Numbered from the stretch's first letter, positions 18,243-30,700 are shown. The stretch: DNA of 64,000 bases from Axinella damicornis (GCA_963931865.1 OZ007517.1:2856164-2920163), one strand, 5' to 3'. Numbers and translations are program-made. Notes: generated by a model not told the origin, from the letters alone.

Positions 18243-18315
18243 GTGAGAGCCTACATTCTCAAAGAGAAGTTGGAGGAGCTCACGGTTGTCCTAAAGATTG
18301 TGAAGCCAATGATTG
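18243..18315 (+). other. Possible coding exon, right member of mirrored pair
   Basis: AG acceptor at 18241-18242, GTGAGC donor after 18315, phase-consistent reading VRAYILKEKLEELTVVLKI then VKPMI. It is the inverted paralogue of 13538-13604 with conservative replacements. A following open stretch (about 18317-18380) could be read-through; no complete gene can be built. Confidence 0.4.
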
Positions 18316-18555
18316 GTGAGCCTGGATGGCTACTGCCAAAGCCCAGTGAATTGGAATACCAAAACAACGAACTTAAAAGGGTATTGCTCAAGTATATTGG
18401 TGTACACACGTGTGTGACATGAGGATGTGTTCACATTATTTGTTGTGAGTTGTGTGTAAAGGAGGCGAGGGGAGTGGGTGATTTGTGATCATAGTGATAA
18501 CGCTATGCCACACTTCTCTCCAACATACTCTGTATAGGTCTGATTACTATCCCAG

Positions 18556-18742
18556 GTGAAATTAACTATCAGAGCCAACTACGTACTGACCCCCTGTGTT
18601 CACACACACCTGTACCTCCATTGGTGGTCCAACTACCGAGATGGGCACCTACATGAACACACTGAGGGTGGCTATAGGAGAGGCGGGAACATTTGTGTTG
18701 AATGTGTCAACTGCAGACACCAGAGTTCTAACAGTAGGAGGT
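18556..18742 (+). other. Possible exon ending at GTAAGA donor
   Basis: A plus-strand reading frame gives GTYMNTLRVAIGEAGTFVLN and VSTADTRVLTVGG immediately before a strong donor (GTAAGACT at about 18739). The composition looks protein-like. The upstream boundary is unclear, because a stop precedes in this frame near 18580. It may belong with the exon at 18243. Confidence 0.3.
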
Positions 18743-18779
18743 AAGACTGGAGACTTCATGTGTATATGCTTGTTATGAG

Positions 18780-19640
18780 GAAGGACTCAGGAAGCTTCAC
18801 GCAATCATGCATGGTGACCATCTCCTAGCATAGCGGTGTAGCATGGAATGTAATCAGGGCATTAATTGAAGCCACATTGAGGCCTAAACAACCACGTGAG
18901 CCTGTAAGTGAGGAGTACTATGGTCTTGTGCCCAGCGGAAGTTCATAATTGACAACACTGTGTTTCTATTGGTGCATTCAAATTCCTTTGTGAAGGTGTG
19001 GAATTTTTTAATGAGTATAAGAAACTGCTCAATATTACCAGACGGATTTCTGTAGGTGCTGCATGAGACTAGCAGTGAGATGCTATTGAGGTGGTCAACA
19101 TGCAATTCATTTTGAAAAGGGTACGATATCATAGTAAGGGGTGATACACGCATCATCGAACACAAGCCCATTTCATTCCTGGGTTTCATTGGTGAAAGCA
19201 TTGAGATACGACATGTATCTTGGTGGTCGGAGATGCACACATCATCGAACACAATCCCATTTCATTCCTGGGCTTCATTGCATGGAATGGGCTGTGAGGA
19301 CACAGTGCCGTCTGCACTGTGGGTACACAATGCTGTCTGTCTACACAGTGGGAATAATGTAACAGCGCTGTTGATGAAACACCATCCAGTCTGCATTGCA
19401 CCATCCTAATTATTGTCAACTTCCTGTCTCCATTTCCTGTAGCACTAAGAAGAGCTAGCTAGCAATGGACCATGCATTAGTGTGAGTATGTCATGTTCTA
19501 TTGTATGGCAATCCCGTCATCACTTATAACGTCACTTCATTTGCATGATAACATCATTGCTCCTTAACACCTGTTTCGCTCACTTCAGCTACTGCTGACA
19601 CCTTGACCTTCTGTCCCTCTCTGTACCCACATGATTGGGA
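18780..19640. other. Intergenic, short direct repeats only
   Basis: Two about 45-bp direct copies of a segment with 'catcatcgaacacaa' and 'cccatttcattcctgg' (19150-19190 and 19232-19278). Nothing else was recognised. Confidence 0.5.
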
Positions 19641-19641
19641 A

Positions 19642-20275
19642 GATGTGCTGCTCGAACGAGAGGTGAAGAGAACTGCCATCCTTCACAGCAGGACCAGGGT
19701 GGGTACCCTCATGATCAGGAGGACTTGCTGCTCGAACTAGAGGTGAAGAGAACTGCCATCCTTCACAGCAGGACCAGGGTGGGTACCCTCATGATCAGTA
19801 GGATGTGCTGCTCGAACGAGAGGTGAAGAGAACTGCCATCCTTCACAGCAGGACCAGGGTGGGTACCCTCATGATCAGGAGGACTTGCTGCTCGAACGAG
19901 AGGTGAAGAGAACTGCCATCCATCACAGCAGGACCAGGGTGGGTACCCTCATGATCAGGAGGACTTGCTGCTCGAACGAGAGGTGAAGAGAACTGCCATC
20001 CTTCACAGCAGGACCAGGGTGGGTACCCTCATGATCAGTAGGACATGCTGCTCGAACGAGAGGTGAAGAGAACTGCCATCCTTCACAGCAGGACCAGGGT
20101 GGGTACTCTCATGATCAGGAGGACGTGCTGCTCGAACGAGAGGTGAAGAGAACTGCCATCCTTCACAGCAGGACCTGGGTGGGTGGGTACCCTCATGATC
20201 AGGAGGTCGTGCTGCTCGAACGAGAGGTGATTCAGAAGAGAACTGCCATCCTTCACAGCAGGACCAGGGTGAGCA
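19642..20275. repeat. 80-bp minisatellite, eight copies
   Basis: Unit begins near gatgtgctgctcgaacgag and includes 'gtgaagagaactgccatcc' and 'gggtgggtaccctcatgatc'. Copies start near 19642, 19722, 19802, 19882, 19962, 20042, 20122 and 20206 and differ by single bases, with small insertions in the last two. The period is not a multiple of three, so no protein repeat is implied. Confidence 0.92.
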
Positions 20276-20724
20276 GGGCGGCTGGTGCCATGTTGGTTGG
20301 GTGTAATGTCTGCTGAAGTGGGTGGAACCTTGTGACTGTGTGGATGTACTGTATTGGCCTAATACTGCATGTTACTGGTAGATGCCAGATATCACACAGA
20401 CACTTGCAGAACAAGTGCTGGGGTCTGGCTCTCTTGCAGTGTTAGGCCAATACAGGCCAATATGGGTTGGGAGCATGTGTTGTTACAGCCTTCAGGGGAG
20501 GCGGAAGCATCACTAGATCTGAGGCATAATATGGTGGAGATTTTATGCGTATATGCAGAGGCTGCTGAGGTGCGGAATTTTTTTTATTTATGGCTGGTGT
20601 ACAAAGCATGCCCTTGTAAGGGGGGATACCCCCAGGAAATGTTTGGAATTTAGGTCCTCTGAGATCGCATCCGCTCAGTTTTTCAGGCACCATACAGCAA
20701 ACATTGGTACAACAGTTGCCAGAC
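20276..20724. other. Intergenic, nothing recognised
   Basis: Between the 80-bp array and the TAGTCTC element. Short ORFs without motifs. Confidence 0.45.
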
Positions 20725-21059
20725 TAGTCTCGGAACCAGACTCCCAGCCCTAAGGGGGAGGGGGAGTCTGTCAGTGTTGCATACATAGCAATTTGCAGTC
20801 CGCGGAATTTCGGTGGCATGAATCTGATTGGTTGATTGCTATGTAATTGGGTTGTGACGTGTCACAGGTGGCTAAGTGCTGAGACAGTGAATTGATAGTA
20901 ACTCAATTATTCATCTAGCACCTCCTTGAGAGCCTCCCGCAACACCTTTAATTGGCACTTAGGAATCCTCACGCAAGCTGTAGCCCATAATGGCTCTCTA
21001 TACGCAACTGTGCCAGACTCCCCCTCCCCCTTAGGGCTGGGAGTCTGGTTCCGAGACTA
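20725..21059. mobile_element. TAGTCTC-family element with 9-bp target duplication
   Basis: Ends TAGTCTCGGAACCAGAC and its exact inverse; the terminal inverted repeat extends about 46 bp through 'tcccagccctaagggggag'. Both sides carry ttgccagac (20716-20724 and 21060-21068). This is the best member of the sister family and shows the same 9-bp target size as the TAGCCTCG family. Confidence 0.88.
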
Positions 21060-21380
21060 TTGCCAGACCTGTTCTGCTGCCTATGCAGGAAACATTGATC
21101 TGATCCAGAAGTTCTGCCTCCTATGGGGCCTTGCTCTACACTGTGGTTCTACTTATGATCCTTTTACAGTGGTTCGTCAGCGTTTCCCCCTAGCCTTGTT
21201 CCCAGGCTCCCTCCTCAAAAGATGGGGGTCCCCGGAGAGAGACTGGGACTGAGGCTAGTTTCCCCCAAAGCTGACAGGAAAGAGTAGAACACCCTACCCC
21301 CCTTGGGGGAAAACACTGTGGTTCAAATAGGACACAAGGTCAATGTTGGTTTTGATCTACCAGTGAATATACCTGTGACT

Positions 21381-21497
21381 AGACTCTCACATGCAGGGCG
21401 TGGCAAGACAGACTCTCACATGCAGGGCGTGGCAAGATGGACTCTCACATGCAGGGTGTGGCAAGATGGACTCTCACACGCAGGGCGTGGCTTGCAA
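21381..21497. repeat. 31-bp tandem repeat, four copies
   Basis: Units of 'gactctcacatgcagggcgtg' plus 'gcaagatg' repeat upstream of GET3. Confidence 0.85.
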
Positions 21498-21712
21498 GAC
21501 TAAAGCCATTATGTATCATAATAATAGCCGTATGTATATCTGTCTACCCACTACTCTGGCTTAGAAGGAAGTCTGTGAGACCACTAACAATTTGACAAAC
21601 ATTCACACCTATATTACAATTCACACAACTGCATCTTTCATACATCTTTTCATACCAACTATATACCTCCTGTCAGGAAGTAGCCCCGCCCCCATCTCTG
21701 AACATCGGCGCG

Positions 21713-21752
21713 TAGTCTCGTTCCCAGACCCGATCGAGGTCTGGGAATGACG
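21713..21752. mobile_element. TAGTCTC-family hairpin in GET3 5' region
   Basis: TAGTCTCGTTCCCAGACCC and its inverse GGTCTGGGAATGA with almost no loop, 43 bp before the GET3 start codon, so it lies in the promoter or 5' leader. Confidence 0.55.
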
Positions 21753-21794
21753 ATTGGAAACACACGTAACCCTTTCTGCGCGAGTGATTGGGCC

Positions 21795-24700
21795 ATGGCT
21801 ACTTGTCCTGATTCTGATGGCGAGGAGCCGAAGTCTAAGCTAAGTGGGAGTCAGCCGGAGGATGAATCCATGGGCGAGGACCTTGAGCCGAGTCTAGACA
21901 ACGTTCTGGAGCAGGAGTCGCTAAAGTGGATCTTTGTTGGGGGCAAAGGTGGAGTTGGCAAGACCACGTGCAGGTCAGCAGTGTAATACCAGTGATCACG
22001 TGACAAGTCACTTAGCTTGATCAATTGACTATTCAGAGATTTCTTGGTCGTGCCGAGTCAGCAGCACCAACGACTACATATTCAATGTTTCATTTAGCCT
22101 CGTTCCCAGGCCGTTTCTCCCTGACGGCCTGGGAATGAGGCTAACGTTTCTCATTGGCTTGTTGAAAATCAATACTGCTGACTTAGCATGGCCAAGAAAT
22201 TGCTCAAACATCACCAGACCCTTTTCCTCGTGAGAGGGTGTGGTCTGGGCACGAGACTAGCGACAAGAATGATCGACATGTTATCTGGAACATCAGCATC
22301 ACATGAGGCTGATCACAGCCGCTATTTAAGTCACATGATGGGAGGGGTACATGTAGCTCTACCCATCTGCCATCTTGGTCATTAGCGTGCTGTTTAAGTA
22401 GTCTTCACGTTTAAGTAGTCTTCACGCGCGCCCCCACGGAGAAGGTCTGGTGTTTTGAGTGCGATTTCTTGTTACTAACGCCTTTCCCATCTGGAATTTG
22501 AGATGGCCAATGAAATCGAAGAGCACGTGCATAATTTAATACTAATTATTGTGGGTTAAGTCACCGATCGATCAGGGAGTCAAAAACAACTCAGATTAAA
22601 CAGCTCGTAATGAGGACTTACTTCGCTGTTGGTTGATGACACCCCTTCGTAGCTTCTAAGAAGCTTTCAGCCATCTCCAACTACGAAGAACAACAGGTTA
22701 TGGCAATACCGGAATAACGAAGTCCACCGCCCTTCTGTTAGCAGCCCCTGTTTCGGGGGATAAGGGACGTCGCTGACTACTTGAACATGAAGGTAGGGCT
22801 GCATGAGCAATAGTACTGAAAGGAGCGTTTATCTTCTGATAATTGCATTCTTAGCGCAATCAGCGCTTCAATTACACCTACGCTGGACACGCCTCTGTAA
22901 CAAGAAATGTAACTCAAACCACCAGATGTTCTCCACCGGTGGGCGTGGACGTCTGGGATGAGACTACTGTTTAAGTGCTTGCGACCAAGATTAAAGTGTG
23001 ATGGAGTGATCAATATACTTTTTGAGAGCTGATCAAGGGATCATGACTAGCTCCAAGCAACTTGTCTTTTCGAGCAATGTGTGAAGTTTGCAGCCTGAAA
23101 ACCTGGGAATATGGTACATTCAAGAGACCCTTAAGGTTACGGGTTACAGTTTGCTATATTCTAAGGGGCAGGGCGGCTCGAAATGTTTTACTGAGATAAA
23201 CATCCTGTTCGTGAGATACTGTGCGTTCTACATGCTTGATCAGCGAATGACTTTGTGGTATGAATGACCATCCCTCGTTTTTCCAACGGCAGCGAAGTGA
23301 ACTCGCTCCGAGCCGCCCTCCAGTCAGTTGAAAACTTCCCATGGATGCTGCCAAGCTGGCCTGTTAGCCCTTTCTGATTGCAAAATCTGACGCCAAAAAT
23401 CGCCAACTCGACCTTGAACTTTGATTCCGCTGCCTATGTTGGCGTGTTGTACTCAGGCGCTAAGATCATACCAGCTAGAAGGTACTCATATTGTAGCCTC
23501 GTTCCCAGGCCGTTCCCACCGCCAGTATTTCATCGCATCCAGTATGAAATACGGCGGGGGAAGGCCTGGGAGATCTGGTCACGTGCAATGACGTCAGGTA
23601 GACAGATGGTAGACACACGGGGGGTGGTGCCCAACCGTTAAAATACCTGTTTCGCGTTGATCCGTCGCCGGCGTTGTGAACAACGAACGGTATCGATCGT
23701 CTACCTTGCGAACGCTCTGATATCCAGCCATTGGACGGACAGTACAACACAGGACGTCGAGATTCTTCGTTGGGCACCGCCCTCCGTGTGTCTACCATGT
23801 GTCTACCTGATGGCATCGCACATGACCAGATCTCCCAGGCCTTCGCCCGCCGTATTTCATACTGGAAGCGATGAAATACTGGCGATGGGAACGGCCTGGG
23901 AACGAGGCTACTCATATTGCTGTTATACGTCATTTTGTTGCGTGTCTCTAGCTAGTTCCTGTGCGGAGGGACAAAGATAACTTGTACGTTATGTGTATCT
24001 AATGAGCACACGATATTCCGTGACCTTGAAGTCTGTAGGCGAAAACGTAACCCATTGTACATGTAAGAACAAATCTGGGATGCTATTTTGCATCTCAGTA
24101 TGCAGCAGAAGGTCAGAGCAGAGAACTGAGCATTATCACTCGCCGATACATGGCTACCATCAGACGTATTCCGATTGCCTCCGTCCAGGGAATCGCCCAG
24201 GCCAAAGTTCCAGGTAAGTTCTCAGTCCGCAGGGGATTGCCTTCCAAGTAGAGTACGCCATCAGCAGCAATGGTCCTAGAAATGCTAATGCTTTCTACGT
24301 TCCACGTGGGGAGCTAATAAGATTCAGTCTAGTCGGAATGGTGTCCGACGATTAAAGTATACGTCCAGTAGCATTGGCTACTAAGCATTTTGTGGCATAA
24401 GCCGGTGAACTTGCAGTTTGCTTCTTATTCATTATCTTTCTATTTCTGAGAGATATCGCATTGTCTGCTTGATGGTGTCCAAAAGCAGGAGTACTGATTG
24501 AAGTACATGTACAGCACCATAAATATCTTACTTTGTACAAGCATAAACATACCACTGAACCATAGCTGTGTTCAGTTGTCACAAAGCCTCGTTCCCAGGT
24601 CTTCTCACCCCAGCATTTGTCATTTGCAACGCTGAGGTGAAAAGGCCTGGGAATGAGGCTAGCTGTCGCATACGTGAAGGTTTCAGTAAAGTAATCATTG

Positions 24701-27700
24701 CCATGGCAACAGGTTTTTGTTCGCATACATGCCCTAGTTTTGCAGAAGTGACAGCTACTCCGACTCATAAGCATGTTTGAGTTGTCCGAGATAGAATATT
24801 ACAAGACATTCTGTACCGGTATCTCTGATTTGTGTGATGCAGTTTAACCTTTCTCCCCGCAGCTGCAGCCTGGCCGTGTTACTGTCGAAGAGGCGTGAAA
24901 ATGTGCTCCTCATATCCACAGACCCAGCCCACAACATCTCTGATGCATTTGACCAAAAGTTCACCAAGTATCCAACAAAAGTGAAGGATTTTCACAACCT
25001 TTATGCCATGGTAAGTGGACAGGGAGGTGTGTGTGTGTGTGTGTGTGTGTATGGGGAGGGGGAGGCTGCTGCTGGTTTGATGTTCATTATGGAAGTGTCT
25101 ACATTCTTATCCAAGCATGATATGTTTTTGCAGCACATTTTGGAAACCGTTTACCGATTATGGCACATTTTGACATGTTTGGGAAATTGGCAGAAAATAA
25201 TTTGTAATCTCAGTCTCATTTTTGTCAAAATCGCACTCGACCAAAGCTAGGCTATAGCTATATGTAGCCTCGTTCCCAGGCCATCGCCCAGCTTTTTGTC
25301 GCTTGCAGTACGGTAAAGCGGGGAGGGCCTGGTACATTTCCTCATGTGATAATGACGTAATCGAAAAATGGCAGAACGAGGACGCTACGTTTTGCGTGTT
25401 CTTCAACCATCTACACATTCAACGCTCGGTGAGTGTGGCAGTCGCTCACCGCTAGCTAGATACGTGTGGTGTGTTACCTGGTACATGTACCTTCAATCTT
25501 CTTGCTGTTCTGAGACCCACGTACGCCCACGTTCATTTAGGTCTTTCTACCGTCTTTCTACCCTTGACGCTACTCACGTGAGGAAATGTACCAGACCCTC
25601 CCCGCTTTACCGTACTGTGAGTGACGAAAAGCTGGGCGTGGGACTGAGAACGAGGCTAAGCTGTATGTATAATCCATGGATTTTGGGTCAAAATTCAACC
25701 AACAGCAAAAGCGACTTCATTGGAATGCTCCATTCATGCTGATCGTGATGGTGCTAATCCCAGCCTCATATCTCCTTCCTAGCCCAAGATACGTACTTAG
25801 CTGGCATAATTCCTACTCCATACTAGGGCTGAGCGATTATTTCGATTATGCGATTAATCGTGATTATCTCTAAACATCGCGATGGTGATTGCAGCAATCG
25901 CCACTGCGATGTTAGTCAGACGCGCAAAAGTGTTCATGAATATACTTAGCAGGACTGTGAATACAATAATCAGGACTGTGCACTGCGTGCCCATGGCTAG
26001 GCCTTGGCATATAATGCTCAACTTTTATAGAATAATGCTTTGCAGCACTGCTTATTTAGTTAGCCAATTATGCTCTGATTTAAGAGGAAAATGCTCATGA
26101 AATGCTCATGATATTGCGGAATGACTTGCCCCTGAGTAGCTGAGCCAGGTAATTTTGGGCAGAAATCTGACTAGGCTCATTCCCAGGTGCCCGAAAGGTG
26201 GAGAGGAGCATACATTTTGTCAAGATATGTTATGTCAGCTGAAAAAACACGGACAAATGTTCGTACCGAGCCCTCACCAAGTCTGTCAGGTAACATGTGA
26301 TTGAAAAAATGATTAAAAGATGCTGGATTGTGCTCAAATAATGCTCAGTGCTCACAACTATGCATAATGCTCGTTTTAGTGCTAGCCTTATATGCCAAGG
26401 CCTACCCATGGCTTCTATCCAAGGCTTCTGTCAACTGTGGGTTCTGTCAACTGTGACTGTCCATCATGGCTTCTGTCCACCATGGCCTTGTGACTTTGAA
26501 TGGTGTATGCAGGTCTCCTTCAAATGGCATAATAATCGATAATCGTGATTATATGGATACAATAATCGTGATGTTGGAAAATCCACAATCGCTCAGCCCT
26601 ACTCCATACGTGCATTGTCTAACAAAAGACATGTTGTAATGCAGATATGAAGCTTGGTATTGTGCCATTGTGTCTGGCGTATAAAGAACCTTCAAGTGAT
26701 GTGCCAAAAATGATTTTTACTCTCGGTCACATTTTTACCAAAAATCGCACTGGACCAAAGGCTATAATCCATGGTTTTTTCGTGATTTTGGGTCAAAATT
26801 CAACCAACAGCAAAATGGACATCATTGGAATGCTCCGATCATGCTGATCACATTGGTGCGAATCCCAGCTTCATATCTCATTCCTAGCCCAAGATACCTA
26901 GCATATTAGTCTGCTATAACTGCGTGCGTAGCCTCATTCCCAGGCCTTCTACACCACCAGTTATTACAGTATGTTCGCATACTGTAAACGATCAAAAGTG
27001 GAGGTGTCGAAGGCCTGCTTGCTGCAAGACATTTGCTGGCTTCACTGTACATTATGTATATCCCTGGTGTGCTGTCGCTCGCCAATTTTGGTTCGTTGTT
27101 CCATTGTTGACACATCAGTCACCCTACAGAACAGGAGCGCTGTTTCTGCCAATTTTGGCTTAACTCTTTAGGGTCCAAAATATATTGAAATCTCCCCCAC
27201 AGCATAAAATGGCATCTGCATGCAGCGTTGAGCGTTGCCCAGGGCGCGCAGCGTCCAACAAAACTCGGGAGGGTGCCCCTGGCTGTTAACAGCAATGATT
27301 ACACTCACCGTTGACCAAGGCAGGAAGGGGCGGAGGCACTGGGTGGAGCCGATAACTGAGCTAGCTGTCTGGTTATCGCGCCGTTCGACCAGCTGCTAAA
27401 ACTCGACTGTTGTCTTGCCGTACACGGAGGACCATCGCTACTTACTTTATTGCTGGAGAGGGCAGACCAACTGTAAGTCAAAGCAGGAGCGTTATTGCAA
27501 GTAAGCGTATACTGACGGCGAGATAAGGCTTTTTAGCTTACCGTTCGATCGACTTACAATGGCGGCCTTGTTTCTGCCTGTACCAGCTGCCAGCCCAGAC
27601 GCTTGGCGCCCTTAATTCTGTAGTTATACAGAGGGGGACTACTGACAAGACTCCAGGAGCAGTGCTAGTCGAAGGCTGTCCGTCACCGCGAAGTGAGAAG

Positions 27701-30700
27701 CCATAGTGTGAAAGGACGCTAATTATGCGCCTTTTGGCGCTATGGGCCCTAAAGGGTTAATTGACATGTCAAAATATGCCAAATGGTTTCCAAAATGTGC
27801 CGGTTTTGGCATATGAACACACCTGCATTTACGTACATATATGTACATGACTCCAAGTTGTAGAGGGATAGCAGGAAATAATAGTTTGTGACAGCCAGAT
27901 ATTATCTGGCTGTCACAAACCATCGTAGACTCTCACCACATCTCTGTCAGTCTTCTAGCTAACTTGTGGTGCAGCATGCACTTTCTTAGCCTCGTTCCCA
28001 GTCCCACGCCCAGCGTTTCGTTACCGTACTGCAAGCGACGAAAAGCTGGGCGTGGGACTGGGAATGAGGCGAGCACTTTCTATCATGTGCTACGAAGAAT
28101 GTGCCCAGACCACAAAGGTTGAGCATGCTTTGATCATATAGTGATGTACCAATGATCGGATCGGTTATCGATATCGGGTCAATAATGACCTTCCTGGGGA
28201 GTATCGGCATCGGTAGATTCACTGATAACTTGGGTGATAAATGGCGCATGCGCATTGCGTAACCACGTCAGGGTTTAATTTAGGGGGGGGGGGGGGGGGG
28301 GGGCATTCGCCCCCCCTTGGAATCTCTTTGCCCCCCCTTGGCATTTTCACATTCCCTATTATACAGTACTGTGAAATGAAATAGGCAATGGCACAAGCCA
28401 TTCAGATTACAGTTCTTGTAACGTGCATATGTACATGTAGGTCTGTTTATGGTTAGTAATTAAATTTTTGCCCCTCAAATTGCATCAGAATCAATCTCAG
28501 AGGATCTAAATTCCAATTTTTTTTCTGGGGGAGGACCCCCAGACCCCCCTTTCGTAACACATCCCACCTTTGTCCCTTCCCTCCCTCCCTCCCTCGGCCC
28601 CCCATTCCCTTTTGTAAGTGTCATGAAAATAAATAAGCAAGGTCCAAGCTAGCAGTCAAACAGCAGCTACTTTCATACTGTATGTGTACATGTGTTTTGA
28701 TTGTGAATTTTGACCCTATATTGTGTCAGAATCAATCTCAGAGGATCTAAATTCCAAAATTTTCCTGGGGGAGGCCCCCCAGACCCCCCCCCCCCCCCCC
28801 CCCCCTGTAAAGTGTAGTAACAAATGCCACTTATGCCCCCCCCCAAAGTTCATCGAACCTTAATTTCGCCCCCTCTTGGGAAAATTTCTAAATGAAAGCC
28901 TGCACGTGCTAGCATTGTCAGCGCAATGTGTATAGAATGGCAAGTGGAGGGAAGAAGAGACGTCGCCAGTCGAAGAGGATCTAAAGTTTACTGTTTGCGG
29001 CCAAAAGATTTGACAAACACAAGAATTTACAATATGGGATCGATTATCGGTATCGTCAGATATCTGTTGGTATGTATATCGGAATATCGGTAAAAGACCA
29101 TATCGGTGCATCACTAGACCCAGTACCATATTAGTCTCGTGGGCCAGCCATCTTTTGCTTTATTTCCGGTGGGCGAAGCGAGAGGGAGAGGGAGGAGGAA
29201 ATATTTTTCCCGTCCACTCCAATGAGTATGGCTGGCCCATGTGACTACCACTGTACTTGTGGTCTTTAGGGGCCTTCATAAGCTCCAAGAGTACATGATG
29301 ATATCATCCTGGCCTCCCCACCTCTCCCATCTGTGTGCCCCCCACGAATGTGGAAAGCATGGCTGTGTGCAGTTCTGTGTGAAGTTTTGAGCGTGAAAAA
29401 ACCGATGGGAAACTTATCTAGGTACATGTACCCTAGATAAGTTTCCCATCGGTTTTTTCACGCTCAAAACTTCACACAGAACTGCACACAGCCATGCTTT
29501 CCACATTCGTGATTCTGACCACACCCACTCGTTAACATGTGCGCGTTAACATGTGCTCGGGCGACAGTAACTCGCTCTAGCAGAAAAATCAGCCTTGAAC
29601 ACTGGAATTCGAGGCTCTGCAAGGTGAGACCACTGTTTTCTAGGCCCATTTACGCTTAAAACCCGAGAAATGGCCTACCCGGCTCCAACCAAGGGCTGTT
29701 CAAAGCTGAGCCCAGACACGGCCATGCTGTTTGCACCCTTCGGGTGCACCCACCCACCTCCCCCTGCCCCGCCCTTTCTGCTGGCACAGAGCCTATCTCC
29801 CAAGGACATTGCTGGATGTGACATCATGAAGCTGAAAGTCTCATGATGCCAAAAGGCGTCATTGGTTGGGAAAGGATTAAGTGCTACGTCTAATGCTCAT
29901 TCAACTTCCTAGCAAACATGTTGGAGTTACTTCAAAGAACTTGATACACTTGGTACAGCCTCCATGGAAACGTTGTTGCCATAGCAACAAAATCAGTCTA
30001 TTGTTCTATTGTCTTGTAAGGTGCTTTCCCTCTTTTACATTCTGGCTTTTATGCCCCAAACAGTTGTACAAATATGATGGCCAGTTCGGTGCAGTATGTA
30101 CATGTACATGGTGTATGTGTGTGGGAAGACAGTCACGCAGCTAGAAATTGTTATTACAGGTCCTCCAGTACTTTCCCGTTCCCTCAGTTCATGGCTGTAG
30201 ATCTCGGGATAGAATTGATCACACTACAGAAGGTTTAGAAATTTCAGTTTCGCAGGGTGCTATAAATCATGTTGGGATCATGGCAGGTGTTCATGTCGGA
30301 TTTTGGTTCTAGTGGTCACGCTTCTGTGCTGCGGTAGCATGCTTCACAACCGTCTGCAATCTTTCTTGCTGCTTACGGATCTTTTTCAGATCCCGAGATA
30401 TAGACTCCTGGGTCAAGGAGTCATCTTGCTGGTTCGCAGAGTGGATCCTTTCGTCTATCTCATCTAGTACACGCATGATGTTGCCATATTTGAAAAATAT
30501 CTGTTGAAATAGTTTCTGAAAGAATTTGTCATGTTTTGTTTCTTGATTGCTGTCTTCTAACCCACCAGATTTACCATCCTCTGCACAAGGCCTGCCACCA
30601 GTACTAGTGTAGTTTGGTCCACTGGAAGCCATGGTTGGATACTGCTAGGCCTGGGGTTGGGGGGGCGACTGGATGGGGAGATGGGAGGAAGGGGGAGGAA

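Larger units (their letters stand above)
13538..18315. repeat. Large inverted duplication (palindrome) with unique centre
   Basis: Left arm about 13538-15840, right arm about 15930-18315, spacer about 90 bp around 15885. From 14933 to 15257 each base pairs with its mirror at a constant coordinate sum of 31579, and identity looks complete from about 14700 to 15365. The outermost parts (13538-13800 versus 18080-18315) are still clearly inverted copies but have diverged. The left arm has an extra element (14076-14402); the right arm has one at 17219-17979. It could be a large foldback element or a locally inverted segment kept uniform by gene conversion. Confidence 0.85.
21974..24862. other. GET3 intron 1
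   Basis: No gene was found. It contains TAGCCTCG-family elements at 22095-22143, 23494-23910 and 24584-24661 and a TAGTCTC-like fragment at about 22212-22260 ('accagacccttttcctcgtg'). Confidence 0.7.
25085..27170. repeat. Interspersed repeat copies interrupted by nested elements
   Basis: A dispersed repeat ('caaaatcgcactcgaccaaag', 'ataatccatgg', 'attttgggtcaaaattcaacc', 'tcctagcccaagatacctagc', 'aggagcgctgtttctgcc') appears at 25085-25264 continuing 25659-25823, again at 26640-27165, and at 44220-45100 and 61570-62480. The first copy is split by a TAGCCTCG MITE and then by a hAT-like element, which orders the insertions. The repeat's own class is unknown. Confidence 0.7.

Noticed and set aside
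19642..20275. CRISPR-like array
   Set aside because: There are no unique spacers between repeats; the 80-bp units are directly adjacent and the DNA is animal.
19635..20316. Possible repeat protein (LLEREVKRTAILHSRT)
   Set aside because: The 80-bp period shifts the frame with every unit, so no protein repeat can be continuous.
23475..23980. 152-aa and 107-aa ORFs at 23.5-24.0 kb
   Set aside because: Both run through the arms of the palindromic element at 23494-23910 and mirror each other.
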